From assembly GCF_006965485.1 (NCBI RefSeq), contig NZ_CP041360.1, positions 5,312,501 to 5,376,500 of the forward strand: a stretch of DNA of 64,000 nucleotides, written 5' to 3'. Every line of letters starts with the position of its first letter. The first letter of the stretch is position 1. The position numbers and the translations under genes were made by a program. The notes beneath the pieces were generated by a model. That model did not search any database. It was not told where the DNA came from and saw only the letters and a program-made list of their open reading frames with translations. Shown here piece after piece: positions 1 through 9,012 of the stretch. The DNA is from Spirosoma sp. KCTC 42546 (GTDB taxonomy: Bacteria; Bacteroidota; Bacteroidia; Cytophagales; Spirosomataceae).

Positions 1-1300
1 AGGTCGATTTGAGTAAGCGGCTTTGAAAATTAGGGTGAGTCGTTAACACCGAATCCCTCAGGTAGGCCCCGCTACCGTCATATTGTTTTTCGATGCTGGA
101 TTCAAAAACCTTATCGTTGATGCCTTCCTGCGAATACGACAACGTAGTATGGATATAGCTTTTGGCACCAAGCGGCAAGGTGTGGGTCAACCCCAGGTTC
201 AGTAAATTAGACCCCTTTTCCAGATCTTCCCGAATACCGGCCAGCATGGAGCGATCACCGGGCGTTTCCGCAATTTCGGGGGTTACTTCTTTCAGGAACG
301 CGCTGCTGGAGCCACCCAATCCGAATAGGGAAAAGGCCCCGGCTTTTTTGGTGGGCAACAAAACCTTAAACGCGGCATCCTGAAACTTGGGCGATCCCTT
401 TACGCCCGTTAAACCCAAATCGGTTAGAAGGGAAATGGTGGAATAGCGGTAATTCACCAGATAAGATCCCCCATACCCTTTTTTGAAGGGGCCTTCAACG
501 GTTAAATCCGTACCCAGAATTCCCACGCCCAACACCGCTTCCGTTTTTTCATTATTCCCGGCTCTCAACTTTACGTCATATACGCCGGATAACACATCGC
601 CGTATTCGGGGGCAAACGCACCCGTGTAAAAATCGGAAGTGGCCAGAATGTTATTATTCAGCGTGCTCAGCCCACCGCCAATAGCGCCCTGGTCGGCAAA
701 ATGGTTTGGGTTGGTGATTTGGATGCCTTCCAGCCGCCATTGAACATATTTAGGCGAATTACCCCGTACAATAATGTCGTTGTTTCCATTTGGATTATTG
801 GCCACACCCGCAAAATTGGACACGATCAGGGAAGGGTCGTTAAACCCACCCGCGTACCGATTCGTTTCTTCGGGAGAAATGGACCGGGCACTGATCAGGG
901 CCATTTCGTTCTGCGCCTGGCCTTTTTCCAGACTGGCTTTCACCACAACTTCGGCCAGTTTCAGGGTTGATTCCTGCATGGTCAGGTTAAGCACCACTTC
1001 TTTGCCGGAGTTGACCACAATATCCGGGATGATTTTGGGTTCGTAGCCTAGATACGATAATTGCAGACTGATACGTCCGGTAGGGATGTTGCTTAATTTG
1101 AACTGTCCATTCTGGTCGGTTGTGATACCAACGAGGGGTTTAGACCCTACGATGAGTAAAGTTGCCCCAATCAGCGGGAGCTGGCTGTCCGAATCAGTGA
1201 GGGTGCCTCGCACGGTTTGAGACAAGGCCTGCGCCTGGCCCAACATCGGGCTAAACAAAAGAAAAAAGAGGAAGACAAGTAGTAATAAGATGTATTTCAT
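1..1300 (-). CDS. TonB-dependent receptor with carboxypeptidase-like regulatory domain (partial, 5' part)
   Basis: This gene is cut by the window edge, so only about 433 N-terminal residues are present. ATG at 1300 is followed by a signal peptide ending near GQAQA. Next comes a carboxypeptidase-like regulatory domain (about residues 27-105, with VRGTLTDSDSQLPLIGATLL), then a plug domain with the typical IIVRGNSPKYVQWRLEGIQI stretch, then the first barrel strands. The family sits in the outer membrane and imports large ligands using TonB energy; the substrate cannot be told from this part. No SusD partner is visible inside the window. I am confident of the family and unsure of the ligand. Confidence 0.9.
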   Translation of the reverse strand, partial: MKYILLLLVFLFFLLFSPMLGQAQALSQTVRGTLTDSDSQLPLIGATLLIVGSKPLVGITTDQNGQFKLSNIPTGRISLQLSYLGYEPKIIPDIVVNSGKEVVLNLTMQESTLKLAEVVVKASLEKGQAQNEMALISARSISPEETNRYAGGFNDPSLIVSNFAGVANNPNGNNDIIVRGNSPKYVQWRLEGIQITNPNHFADQGAIGGGLSTLNNNILATSDFYTGAFAPEYGDVLSGVYDVKLRAGNNEKTEAVLGVGILGTDLTVEGPFKKGYGGSYLVNYRYSTISLLTDLGLTGVKGSPKFQDAAFKVLLPTKKAGAFSLFGLGGSSSAFLKEVTPEIAETPGDRSMLAGIREDLEKGSNLLNLGLTHTLPLGAKSYIHTTLSYSQEGINDKVFESSIEKQYDGSGAYLRDSVLTTHPNFQSRLLKST

Positions 1301-1383
1301 GGAATTGGGGATTTTGAATTTGTTTGGGGGATTTTCTTAGGTAAAAAGAGTATAGACATCAAGGCAACTAGCTGGGCCATCGA

Positions 1384-1590
1384 CTAGCCAGCTTCCAGCG
1401 TATTGACCGAAATGAGCTTCAGATTTAAGTTCAGGATGAGATTCAGAATACCGTGCAAATGCGCGTCGTCTTTTATGACCACCTGCAGAATGGTCTGATT
1501 ATCCTGATACCGGATGGTCATTCCGTCAAAGCAGTCTTCCCATTTTGGGTCGAGGTGTTCCTGTATTTTCAATTCGGTTAAGCCCTTCAT
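1384..1590 (-). CDS. small conserved protein of the DxxWxxxFDGMTI type
   Basis: A 68-residue cytoplasmic protein. It has the pattern HLDPKWEDCFDGMTI followed by a strand, then DDAHLHGILNLI and a C-terminal LISVN. I recognise this layout from a widespread family of short unknown proteins that carry a D-x-x-W-x-x-x-F-x-G-M-x-I block and an A-x-L-H-G-x-L helix, often encoded beside regulators. No catalytic residues are evident. It lies between the TonB receptor and a divergent AraC regulator, and is the first gene left of the palindrome at 1637. Function is unknown; the conserved pattern makes it very likely a real gene. Confidence 0.75.
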   Translation of the reverse strand: MKGLTELKIQEHLDPKWEDCFDGMTIRYQDNQTILQVVIKDDAHLHGILNLILNLNLKLISVNTLEAG

Positions 1591-1636
1591 AGTGATCGTT
1601 AATTGGATTCAAAAGTAGGGGTGCCCCAAAACGAAA

Positions 1637-1658
1637 AAACCACCCGCGCGGGTGGTTT
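1637..1658. promoter_or_regulatory. 22-bp perfect palindrome between divergent genes
   Basis: AAACCACCCGCGCGGGTGGTTT is a perfect palindrome in the gap between the divergent genes starting at 1590 (minus) and 1700 (plus). Read on the minus strand it is followed by a run of T, so it could act as a terminator against read-through from the right. With no gap between the arms, it could equally be an operator for a dimeric regulator. The sequence alone does not decide. Confidence 0.5.
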
Positions 1659-1699
1659 CAGAGGGTGAATTTTAAGGAATAAAGCCATAGCTTTAGCCA

Positions 1700-2590
1700 A
1701 TGCAAGTACTTAGTAGCAATCCGCACGTGCCGGTTTATTCGTTGGAGCCGGACGAGGTAACTGGCAGCAACCAGTTTAGAGTGTATAATTTTGAAGGCAG
1801 TTTACCTACCGAGTCCGATCTGCTTATACCGCACCGAAAGAATCATTACCTGGTTGTGTTTATCAGGCGAGCGGGTAGCCGTCATTGGATTGACATGACA
1901 CCTTATGTCATTAAAGACAACACGATTTACTTTTCGGGCCCCAATCAGATCATCGTAAAGGAAGGATATGAACAGTTATGGAGCACAGGAATTGCGTTTA
2001 CGGAGGAGTTCCTGGCATTGCAGGAAAATGCGTCAATAAGCAAGCTGCCGCTGATTCAAAATCCGCATAACGGCCATGCATTACAGCTTACGGAGGCTGA
2101 TATTGATTTTGTAGAGGATATGCTGACCCGGATCAATACTGAGAATCAGCATCCTAGCGACTGGCAGCAACGCATGCTGAGTGCTTACCTGACTGTACTG
2201 CTTACCTATTTGAGCCGGTTATATACAGAGCAATTTACGGGTAACGATACCTCAGTCGATACGCTATTACTAAAGAAGTTTCAGGCGAAAATCAACGAAT
2301 ACTTCCGCGAATTGCATGAAGTGAGTGATTATGCGTCAATGCTTCATATTTCTGCCGGGCATTTGAGCGAGGTCGTGAAAACACAAAGTGGCAAACCAGC
2401 CATCAAACATATCCATGAGCGACTGGTGCTGGAAGCCCGGCGGTTGCTTTTTCATACGCCCCATTCGCTGAAGGAAATTGCCTTTGATCTCGGTTTTTCG
2501 GAGGCTTCTTATTTCAACCGTTTCTTCAAACGCGAAACCGGCGTCACCCCTGCCGACTACCGGGCTACCATCCGTAAAATGTACCAGTAA
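1700..2590 (+). CDS. AraC family transcriptional regulator
   Basis: A 296-residue regulator. Residues 1-170 form a cupin-like sensing domain with no clear ligand signature. The C-terminal 100 residues carry two helix-turn-helix motifs, including the hallmark SLKEIAFDLGFSEASYFNRF and GVTPADYR. ATG at 1700 is the first good start. It is followed after 67 bases by an SDR oxidoreductase on the same strand, a pairing that usually means the regulator controls that gene. It differs from the other three AraC proteins of this window, which share the LTGRSLSAFKRDF block and form a separate subfamily. Confidence 0.9.
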   Translation: MQVLSSNPHVPVYSLEPDEVTGSNQFRVYNFEGSLPTESDLLIPHRKNHYLVVFIRRAGSRHWIDMTPYVIKDNTIYFSGPNQIIVKEGYEQLWSTGIAFTEEFLALQENASISKLPLIQNPHNGHALQLTEADIDFVEDMLTRINTENQHPSDWQQRMLSAYLTVLLTYLSRLYTEQFTGNDTSVDTLLLKKFQAKINEYFRELHEVSDYASMLHISAGHLSEVVKTQSGKPAIKHIHERLVLEARRLLFHTPHSLKEIAFDLGFSEASYFNRFFKRETGVTPADYRATIRKMYQ

Positions 2591-2604
2591 TGCCGAAAAA
2601 TGTG

Positions 2605-2637
2605 TTTCAGTCGAGCGTAGATTCCGCGGTAGCTTTG
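2605..2637 (+). promoter_or_regulatory. candidate Bacteroidetes-type promoter for the SDR gene
   Basis: TAGCTTTG at 2630-2637 fits the -7 consensus TAnnTTTG, and a TTTC at 2605-2608 lies 21 bases upstream in the place of the -33 TTTG. It falls in the gap between the AraC stop (2590) and the SDR start (2658), so the SDR gene may have its own promoter that the upstream regulator could control. Confidence 0.45.
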
Positions 2638-2657
2638 CACCGTTAACAACTAACAGG

Positions 2658-3395
2658 ATGAAAACAGTACTGATAACAGGCGCAAACAAAAGCATTGGCT
2701 TTGAAACAGCCAGGCAATTACTACAGCAAGGGTATTATGTATACCTGGGCAGTCGGGATATACAAAAAGGCCAGCAGGCCGTTAGCCAGCTACAGGCCGA
2801 GGGGTTAACTCAGGTAGAGCCTATAGCGATCGATGTAGATGACATTGACTCGATAAAGGCGGCCCGCGACGTACTTGGGCAAAAAACTACCGTGCTGGAC
2901 GTACTGATTAATAATGCGGGTATCGCCGGTGGTTTTCCGCAGACTTCATTAGAAACGAATATCAGCGTATTTAAGCAGGTATTCGAAACCAATTTTTTTG
3001 GCGTCATTGAAGTTACACAGGCGTTCATAGACCTGCTGAAGCAATCGCCCGAACCCAGAATCGTTAACGTTACTTCAGGCCTGGGTTCGCTCACGTTGCA
3101 TAACGATCCTTCCTGGAAGTATTACCAGGTTAAGGGGGCCGTTTATGTTTCGTCTAAAGCGGCCCTCAATGCCTATACTATTGTGCTGGCTTATGACTTA
3201 CGCGATACGGCCTTTAAGGTAAATGCCGTTGACCCAGGCTATACCGCCACCGATTTTAACCACCATAGCGGCCCCGGAACCGTGCCCGATGCCGCAGCCA
3301 GGGTTGTAAAAGCGGCTACGTTAGGATCAGACGGCCCGACCGGCCAATTCTTTAGCGACGACAATTCGCCTGAAACAGGGATTAGCCCCTGGTAA
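2658..3395 (+). CDS. SDR family NAD(P)-dependent oxidoreductase
   Basis: A 245-residue classical short-chain dehydrogenase starting at ATG 2658 (MKTVLITGANKSIG); a longer in-frame upstream extension overlaps the AraC gene and is not needed. It shows the nucleotide-binding TGANKSIG glycine motif, the LINNAG structural motif, the catalytic serine region NVTSGLG and the YVSSK catalytic Tyr/Lys. Such enzymes reduce carbonyls or oxidise alcohols with NAD(P)(H) in the cytoplasm; the substrate is unknown. It is probably controlled by the AraC regulator just upstream and ends in a strong terminator at 3413. Confidence 0.9.
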   Translation: MKTVLITGANKSIGFETARQLLQQGYYVYLGSRDIQKGQQAVSQLQAEGLTQVEPIAIDVDDIDSIKAARDVLGQKTTVLDVLINNAGIAGGFPQTSLETNISVFKQVFETNFFGVIEVTQAFIDLLKQSPEPRIVNVTSGLGSLTLHNDPSWKYYQVKGAVYVSSKAALNAYTIVLAYDLRDTAFKVNAVDPGYTATDFNHHSGPGTVPDAAARVVKAATLGSDGPTGQFFSDDNSPETGISPW

Positions 3396-3412
3396 ACGTG
3401 CGTCTGGTAACG

Positions 3413-3444
3413 ATACCGAGGATAAAGCATCCTCGGTATTTTTG
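3413..3444 (+). terminator. Rho-independent terminator after the SDR gene
   Basis: An 11-bp perfect stem (ATACCGAGGAT, 3413-3423, pairing with 3429-3439), a 5-base loop and a run of T. It lies 17 bases past the SDR stop codon. Confidence 0.85.
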
Positions 3445-3578
3445 AAGACAGATCTACATGTAACCTCAAATAAGGCTCTTTAAGGTGAGACGAATGAATC
3501 TACATGTCATGGTTCTTAAATTGGGCGTTTTTTATTCCCTGACTAAGCCATCGTGTAGTACTACATTTGCTGCTCTCA

Positions 3579-4697
3579 ATGAACAATAACGAATTTGGCA
3601 CAAAGCCGCACTATAAGCTATTAGATGGACTTCGGGGGGTAGCCGCTATTATCGTGGTATGCTTTCACCTTACCGAGTCGCTTGCCAGCAGTCACCTTGA
3701 CAATGTTGTCAACCACGGGTATCTGGCCGTTGATTTTTTCTTTCTCCTGTCCGGCTTTGTCATTGGGTATGCCTATGACGACCGATGGGACAAATTAACC
3801 ATCAGCGGCTTTCTTCGGCGCCGGTTCGAGCGGCTGCACCCACTTGTTGTGTTGGGCATGACGCTCGGTGCCCTAGGCTTTTACTGGACCGACTCAACGA
3901 TATGGCCGCTTATTCATACGGTTCCAGTATGGAAGCTGATCGTCGTTATGCTGATTGGCTATACGCTTATACCCATACCCCTTTCTATGGATATACGCGG
4001 CTGGCAAGAAATGCACCCGCTCAATAGCGTTGGCTGGTCCTTATTTTTCGAGTATGTCGTTAATATTCTGTACGCCCTGGGTTTACGGAAATTATCGAAT
4101 AAAGCATTGGCTTGTTTGGTCGTACTGGCAGGTGCCGTGCTATTGCAGTTTGCGGTTACTAACCCCAACGGAGATGTTACCGGCGGCTGGACACTCAATG
4201 CTGAACACATGCGCATTGGGACAATACGTACCCTATTCCCGTTTTTTGCCGGTCTGCTTTTATCGCGGGTAGCGCGACCTGCCTCTATCAAACATGCTTT
4301 TGTATGGTGTAGCCTGCTGGTTGCGGTTGTTTTGCTTATGCCGAGAATAGGCGGTGCAGACCGTCTTTGGATGAATGGGTTGTATGAAGCTTTTTGCATC
4401 ATTATTGTCTTTCCACTCATTGTCTATATCGGTGCCAGTGGTGTGGTGCACAATCAAATGGAAGATAAAATCTGTACGTTCCTGGGCAATCTTTCGTATC
4501 CCTTGTACATGACCCATTACGTGCTTGTTTATTTTTACGTAGCCTGGGTCAGCAACCACAAGGGCATTACGTTATGGCAGGCCTGGCCCTATGCCCTGCT
4601 CACCTTTTCAGGCGCTATGGTGCTGGCTTATGGCAGTTTAAGGTTGTACGATGAACCAGTAAGGGCCTGGCTGCGCAAAAAGCGGCTGGCAAGTTGA
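3579..4697 (+). CDS. acyltransferase 3 (OafA/YrhL-like) integral membrane protein
   Basis: A 372-residue multi-pass membrane protein of the acyltransferase-3 family, which O-acylates sugars of surface polymers or other acceptors. It opens with the family signature KLLDGLRGVAAIIVVCFHL, in which the histidine is the presumed catalytic base, followed by DFFFLLSGFVIGYAYDDRW and RRRFERLHPL. About ten hydrophobic segments follow, including LSYPLYMTHYVLVYFY near the C-terminus. A TTG at 3567 is in frame, but ATG 3579 (MNNNEFGTKPHYKLLDGL) gives the normal family N-terminus. No partner genes lie next to it, so the acceptor is unknown. Confidence 0.9.
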   Translation: MNNNEFGTKPHYKLLDGLRGVAAIIVVCFHLTESLASSHLDNVVNHGYLAVDFFFLLSGFVIGYAYDDRWDKLTISGFLRRRFERLHPLVVLGMTLGALGFYWTDSTIWPLIHTVPVWKLIVVMLIGYTLIPIPLSMDIRGWQEMHPLNSVGWSLFFEYVVNILYALGLRKLSNKALACLVVLAGAVLLQFAVTNPNGDVTGGWTLNAEHMRIGTIRTLFPFFAGLLLSRVARPASIKHAFVWCSLLVAVVLLMPRIGGADRLWMNGLYEAFCIIIVFPLIVYIGASGVVHNQMEDKICTFLGNLSYPLYMTHYVLVYFYVAWVSNHKGITLWQAWPYALLTFSGAMVLAYGSLRLYDEPVRAWLRKKRLAS

Positions 4698-4906
4698 CCG
4701 AGATGGAGCTGCACCAGCGGGACAGCAGCGAATTGCTACAACGATCAGTTGTAGCTCAAAAAGGCCGCCATAAAAAAGGGGGTTACGGCGACCGTACACG
4801 AACAAGAACGCAGCGTAGAAAAGCATCAACCAAGGGCTGCGGTCGACCGAGGGGATGCCTGTCGTTCGCCCAAATGCCTTTCTTGTTAGCAGCGGAACTC
4901 AGACCG

Positions 4907-5692
4907 CTACTCGGAAAGTGCTGTTGCGGTTACCCCAAACTCCTTTTTAAACGCAAAGGAAAAATGCGACAGATCTTCAAAGCCCAGATCCTGATAAATC
5001 TCGGTTACTTTTTGCCCCTTTTCTTCAATCAGGAAACGGGCTTCCTGCAACCGCCGTTTCACCAGCCAACGATTGGGCGTTTCATCAAAGATGGTTTTGA
5101 AGTCTCTCTTGAAGGCGGACAAACTGCGCCCCGTCAGAAAGGCAAAGCGTTCCAGCGTTACGTTGAATTTATAATTCCGTTGCATAAACGCTTCCAGGTC
5201 TACCCGACCGGGAACCCCATAATCAAATAATATACCGGACAAGTCGGGATGCAAGTCCAGCAGGATCAGCAACAATTCCTCTCTTTTTACATCAGAAAAC
5301 GTGGTGCTGATCGCCCCAGAACCCGTGTAATATGGCTCCAGCGACAACAAAAAGTTGTTGATCAATTTGTCTTTTTTAAGCCGAATAAAAGCATCCTTAG
5401 AGGGGTGCTTCTGAAGGGGTACGGTGTACCTTTTCTGGAAGTTTTTCAAAAAGGATTCATCAAAAAAGAGGATGACTTTTTCGAACTCGTTATCCACTTT
5501 CACTTTGTTGTAGCGGGCCAGTCTGTTTTTGCGAACCAGACAGCTTTCACCGGCTTTAAGGATATATTGTTTGTTGCCGTCATACCCGTTCATGATCCCT
5601 TTGACCAGAAAGACAAAGAAATGTTCGGCAATGAATTGCTCGGGAGAGAGCGCAGGGCCAATAAAACACGATTTTAGTTCGGTAATTCTCAT
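4907..5692 (-). CDS. AraC family transcriptional regulator (last gene of a reductase operon)
   Basis: A 261-residue protein with an N-terminal cupin-like sensor (YDGNKQYILKAGESCLVRKN) and a C-terminal AraC DNA-binding domain from about residue 160 (LERFAFLTGRSLSAFKRDF, then DLGFEDLSHFSFAFKKEFG). Its start overlaps the stop of the preceding NAD(P)-binding gene by ATGA, so the two are translationally coupled. It is clearly a paralogue of the regulator at 22244-23038 (shared SPEQ, YDG and RKN blocks) and more distantly of the one at 21395. The tandem motif at 7432-7471 upstream of the operon is the likely target, which would make the operon self-regulated; that target is inferred. Confidence 0.9.
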   Translation of the reverse strand: MRITELKSCFIGPALSPEQFIAEHFFVFLVKGIMNGYDGNKQYILKAGESCLVRKNRLARYNKVKVDNEFEKVILFFDESFLKNFQKRYTVPLQKHPSKDAFIRLKKDKLINNFLLSLEPYYTGSGAISTTFSDVKREELLLILLDLHPDLSGILFDYGVPGRVDLEAFMQRNYKFNVTLERFAFLTGRSLSAFKRDFKTIFDETPNRWLVKRRLQEARFLIEEKGQKVTEIYQDLGFEDLSHFSFAFKKEFGVTATALSE

Positions 5693-6345
5693 GACTTTGC
5701 CTGCAATTTTATATCCTGTACGTCTAAAATGGATTTATCATACCCTCTGGACACGCAATGAATCATGGCCAGACCTACTTCCCGCATGGTACAGGTCCAA
5801 TTCGGCAGGAGGGATAGCCATACTGGATAAAACGCTTCAAAAACCCGGTAAATCAGCCGTACGTTCTGTTGTCCTTTGACCGGCTTCATAAATCCGGGGC
5901 GAAACGCATACACGGCTTTAAAGGGTAATTTCAGCAACGCATTTTCGGTTCGCCCTTTTACTCTAGCCCACATGACCTTTCCCTGCCCGGTGCTATCAGT
6001 ACGATTTCCAGAGACATAGATAAAGGTCATAGCAGGATTGATGTTGGAAAGCATTTGGGCAAACGGAACCACAAAATCATAGGTCTTTTTGGTAAACGAT
6101 TCCTCATTTTCACCAACCGAACTGGCACCCGCACAGAAAAAGCAAGCATCATAGTTTTTCAGATGCTCACTATACTTTTTGATTTCTGAAAAATCGGTTA
6201 CGATTAGCTCGACCAGTTTTTTGTGTTTACGGGCCAGTGGCTTTCTGTTAATGATAAGTACCTCGGTAACTGTGGGGTTTTCCAGACAAACCAGCAAAAC
6301 CCCTTCGCCTACTAATCCGGTAGCCCCCGTAATGATTAGTCTCAT
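5689..6345 (-). CDS. NAD(P)-binding Rossmann-fold protein (atypical SDR, epimerase-like)
   Basis: A 218-residue single-domain Rossmann protein starting with MRLIITGATGLVGEG, the TGxxGxxG nucleotide-binding loop of extended or atypical SDRs. The middle holds FFCAGASS and TFIYVSGNR. There is no clear YxxxK catalytic pair, so it resembles the NmrA-like or HIM1-like proteins that bind NAD(P) and may be oxidoreductases or regulators. It is the middle gene of a three-gene minus-strand operon: 6 bases after the DFR-like reductase and overlapping the AraC gene by 4. The substrate is unknown. Confidence 0.8.
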   Translation of the reverse strand: MRLIITGATGLVGEGVLLVCLENPTVTEVLIINRKPLARKHKKLVELIVTDFSEIKKYSEHLKNYDACFFCAGASSVGENEESFTKKTYDFVVPFAQMLSNINPAMTFIYVSGNRTDSTGQGKVMWARVKGRTENALLKLPFKAVYAFRPGFMKPVKGQQNVRLIYRVFEAFYPVWLSLLPNWTCTMREVGLAMIHCVSRGYDKSILDVQDIKLQAKS

Positions 6346-6351
6346 GGTTGT

Positions 6352-7380
6352 TTAGTTGACAATACCTAATTTGATTAAACTAGTGGCAGTCGCTACAATG
6401 GCTTCTTCGGTAGAACGAGGCTTCCAGCCTAATCGGGTAATGGCTTTTTCGCTGCTGGCTTGTTTGACCATGCCCAAATAAGGGATAACCGCTTTCAATT
6501 TCGGATTGAATCGGGCCAATAGTTTAATGAGCCAATTCGGCAATTCTCGGGTTGGCACTTTCGCTGCTTTTTGACCCAGATTTTTCCGCAGCACATTCGC
6601 TATGTCCAAAACCGAATACCCTTCTCCGGCAACGGCGATAAAGCGTTGTCCGTTTGCCTGAGGCAGGGTCATGGCTTTCAGATGCAGGTCGGCAACATCC
6701 CGCACATCCACGTAGCCCGAAATTAGTTTAGGACAGGCTTTTATCTCCCCATTCAGCATTTGTTTAATCGTGTGAATGGAATGTGAAAAATCGCTTGATA
6801 AAACGGGACCCAACACACCTGTGGGATTGACTACAGCCAGCTCCATACCAGCGCCTTCTTCTTTTATAAACGCCCAGGCTGCTTTTTCAGAAATCGTTTT
6901 TGACCGTTGATAAGGCGCCACGCTGTCATTCAGCACCGTCCAGTCTTCCTCCGTGTAGGGCGTAGTTTTTACCGTACCCATACCCACTGCACCAAACGCC
7001 GACGTGAGCACCACGCGCTTGACGCCCGCTTTTTTGGCCGCACGCAAAACGAATAGCACGCCGTTTTTTGCCGGGATAACGAAATCGTCATCGGTTTTTG
7101 CCTCCGTAAGTGGAGTTGGCGAAGCTACGTGAATCACATACTGGCAACCTACGATTGCTTTTTCCCAGCTCGATTCATTCTCTAAATCGGCTTCGACAAA
7201 GGTTAAATCGTCAACTGAGTTAAGTCCCCCTTCTTTCAGCATTTGTTTTACCAGTTCAGCTTTTTTAAGCGAGCGCAGCGTGACTCTTACGTTATACCCA
7301 TTTCTGAGCAAGGCGATGATGCAATAGGAGGCAATAAATCCCGAACCTCCCGAGACCAATACAGTTTGTTTATTTTCCAT
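6352..7380 (-). CDS. DFR-like NAD-dependent epimerase/dehydratase (aldehyde reductase type)
   Basis: A 342-residue extended SDR close to dihydroflavonol-4-reductase and yeast-type aldehyde reductases. It has the VSGGSGFIASYC nucleotide-binding loop, the YVIHVASPTPL segment, the YQRSK catalytic Tyr/Lys followed by TISEKAAW, and NPTGVLGP. It probably reduces aldehydes or ketones with NADPH in the cytoplasm. It is the first gene of an operon with the NAD(P)-binding protein and the AraC regulator, and is a paralogue of the gene at 23069-24031, which is also paired with an AraC gene. The promoter region holds the tandem motif at 7432-7471. Confidence 0.9.
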   Translation of the reverse strand: MENKQTVLVSGGSGFIASYCIIALLRNGYNVRVTLRSLKKAELVKQMLKEGGLNSVDDLTFVEADLENESSWEKAIVGCQYVIHVASPTPLTEAKTDDDFVIPAKNGVLFVLRAAKKAGVKRVVLTSAFGAVGMGTVKTTPYTEEDWTVLNDSVAPYQRSKTISEKAAWAFIKEEGAGMELAVVNPTGVLGPVLSSDFSHSIHTIKQMLNGEIKACPKLISGYVDVRDVADLHLKAMTLPQANGQRFIAVAGEGYSVLDIANVLRKNLGQKAAKVPTRELPNWLIKLLARFNPKLKAVIPYLGMVKQASSEKAITRLGWKPRSTEEAIVATATSLIKLGIVN

Positions 7381-7431
7381 TTCCGAATTGAACTATTGAT
7401 CGTGCAAAGTTCAAGCAGGAAATGCGATTAG

Positions 7432-7471
7432 AGTTTGTTTAAAAGTCCAAACTAGTTTGTTAAAAAGGCCA
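7432..7471 (-). promoter_or_regulatory. tandem 22-bp direct repeat, putative AraC operator
   Basis: In the gene's direction two copies lie 22 bp apart: TGGCCTTTTTAACAAACT (7471-7454) and TGGACTTTTAAACAAACT (7449-7432). A -7-like GAACTTTG follows 20 bases later (7412-7405) and the start codon is at 7380. The same arrangement occurs before the operons at 20573 and 24031. Two helical turns between half sites is typical of AraC-family activators, with the near copy covering the -33 region. That AraC binds here is inferred. Confidence 0.65.
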
Positions 7472-7642
7472 ATTATTTCTAGAGTAGTGCTTATGATGCA
7501 GCGGTATAATCATAACATTGACTGGCCACGGAGGGCTATTTGCAGTTTGATACCTTCTAACAAAATCAGCCCCAACTGGAGACGAAGGAATATTCATACA
7601 TCTGCTTCTTCAATCGGGCGTTTCAAGAACCAGCTATACCTA

Positions 7643-8611
7643 TTATTTCTGATCCACCTTCTTTTTGAAGTTGGTAATGGTCGTTCCATCACACCGATAC
7701 ACCCCATCATAGGCCCCAAACCAAATACGGCCATCAGTAGCTTGTAAAATCCCAAAAAGGTTTAGTGATTGGGCTATTTCAGTTACAGCTGGTTTTTTAT
7801 CAGACAAGGACTTTTCGTCATAACGAAAAAGTCCAAACCTTCCAGGAGCAATCTGCGAAATAGTCCAGATGTTTCCTTTCTTATCCTCAAAGACACGAAG
7901 AATAGGATTCTGGGTGAATTGGGTAATTGTACCGCTGTCAAAGCGCCAAAGGCCATTCCCACCACCAAGCCATATAGTCCCTTTTCTGTCTTCGATTATC
8001 GACCAAATATCCCCAAAAGAGGTACCCTTATGGCTGAAAAAGGAAAAGGTTTTGCCATCATACACGTAGGTATAGCCCCTGGTGCCAAACCATAATTTTC
8101 CTGTTTTGTCTTCAAGAATAGCATTAACGTCATTAGTGGAAAGTCCTCCTTCTATTGTAAAATTTCGAAACGATTTTCCATCGTAGCGGCTTACACCTCC
8201 GTTGGTACCGAACCAGATAGTACCGGCTTTATCTTCATAAATAGTAGAAACCTGGTTATTAGCAAGCCCCTGCTCTGTTGTAACGTGTTGAAAGGACTTC
8301 CCATCGTAATAATAAACACCTGAGCCATACGTACCGAACCAAAAATTTCCGTTTCTATCTTCTACCATCGAAAAGAAGCGGTCTGAACTCAGGTTAGTGG
8401 TGATGTTGGTGAACGATTTTCCATCGTACCTTATAATACCTTCGTTTGAAGCAAGCCAAATGTTGCCCTTTCGATCTTGCTTGATGGTACGAACTGACGT
8501 GGTAGGCCCGTGGTACTTGATCGTGTCTTTTGGGAGGTCAATTTTGTTTTGTCCTTTACAGGGAGTGCAGACAAACACCAACAAAAAAGCACATACGGGT
8601 GCGTATTTCAT
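7643..8611 (-). CDS. secreted two-component regulator propeller protein
   Basis: A 322-residue protein with an N-terminal signal peptide (cut near CKGQ) and about six repeats of the Reg_prop type: a strand with ED(K/R)xGxIWFGT followed by RYDGKSF. These blades build a beta-propeller like the periplasmic sensor part of hybrid two-component systems. Here the protein ends after the propeller, with no transmembrane, kinase or regulator part, so it is a stand-alone periplasmic or surface propeller rather than a full sensor. No kinase gene lies next to it. Confidence 0.85.
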   Translation of the reverse strand: MKYAPVCAFLLVFVCTPCKGQNKIDLPKDTIKYHGPTTSVRTIKQDRKGNIWLASNEGIIRYDGKSFTNITTNLSSDRFFSMVEDRNGNFWFGTYGSGVYYYDGKSFQHVTTEQGLANNQVSTIYEDKAGTIWFGTNGGVSRYDGKSFRNFTIEGGLSTNDVNAILEDKTGKLWFGTRGYTYVYDGKTFSFFSHKGTSFGDIWSIIEDRKGTIWLGGGNGLWRFDSGTITQFTQNPILRVFEDKKGNIWTISQIAPGRFGLFRYDEKSLSDKKPAVTEIAQSLNLFGILQATDGRIWFGAYDGVYRCDGTTITNFKKKVDQK

Positions 8612-8873
8612 CCCTATTTATTTTTATTAATTGCTTCAACAAACCTACTCGTTTTTGTGCTGAGCGTTTGTTAAGGGCTTGTTAACGAGATGAAAAACAC
8701 GCCAGGAGTGCACTATTACTAGCTGACCCCCATAAGAAGTAACCGACTTTGTGAAATCAATCAACGGCTAAGCCATTTATACCGCCCAGTTACCTATAAG
8801 CCCGTTACTTTTGGTTCAGCAAGAGGATCGTAGTTACTTTAAGCCAACTTAATTCTAAACAGCTAGTCCTTTT

Positions 8874-8978
8874 ATGGAGCACCCCTACTCGATTGATTCC
8901 CTACAAGCAGCCCAATCCGACATGAGCAGGACTCTCTGGACCCTAGATATGGGCAACAACTATATAAGTAGTTTTTAA
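8874..8978 (+). pseudogene. remnant of a small membrane protein N-terminus
   Basis: A 34-codon frame opens with MEHPYSIDSLQAAQSDMSR, which resembles the first residues of a Bacteroidetes membrane protein family that begins with a PY-S-I-x-x-L-x-x-A-Q-x-D-M-R pattern before a hydrophobic core. The rest of the expected protein is missing and the frame ends at TAA after unrelated residues. I read it as a fragment. The remainder of 8612-9012 shows no other gene. Confidence 0.35.
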
Positions 8979-9012
8979 GCCTCGGTTTCTTCTTGCCTAA
9001 AAGAAAGCAAGT

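Noticed and set aside
4694..5230. 178-codon plus frame over the AraC gene
   Set aside because: Shadow of the well-supported AraC regulator on the minus strand.
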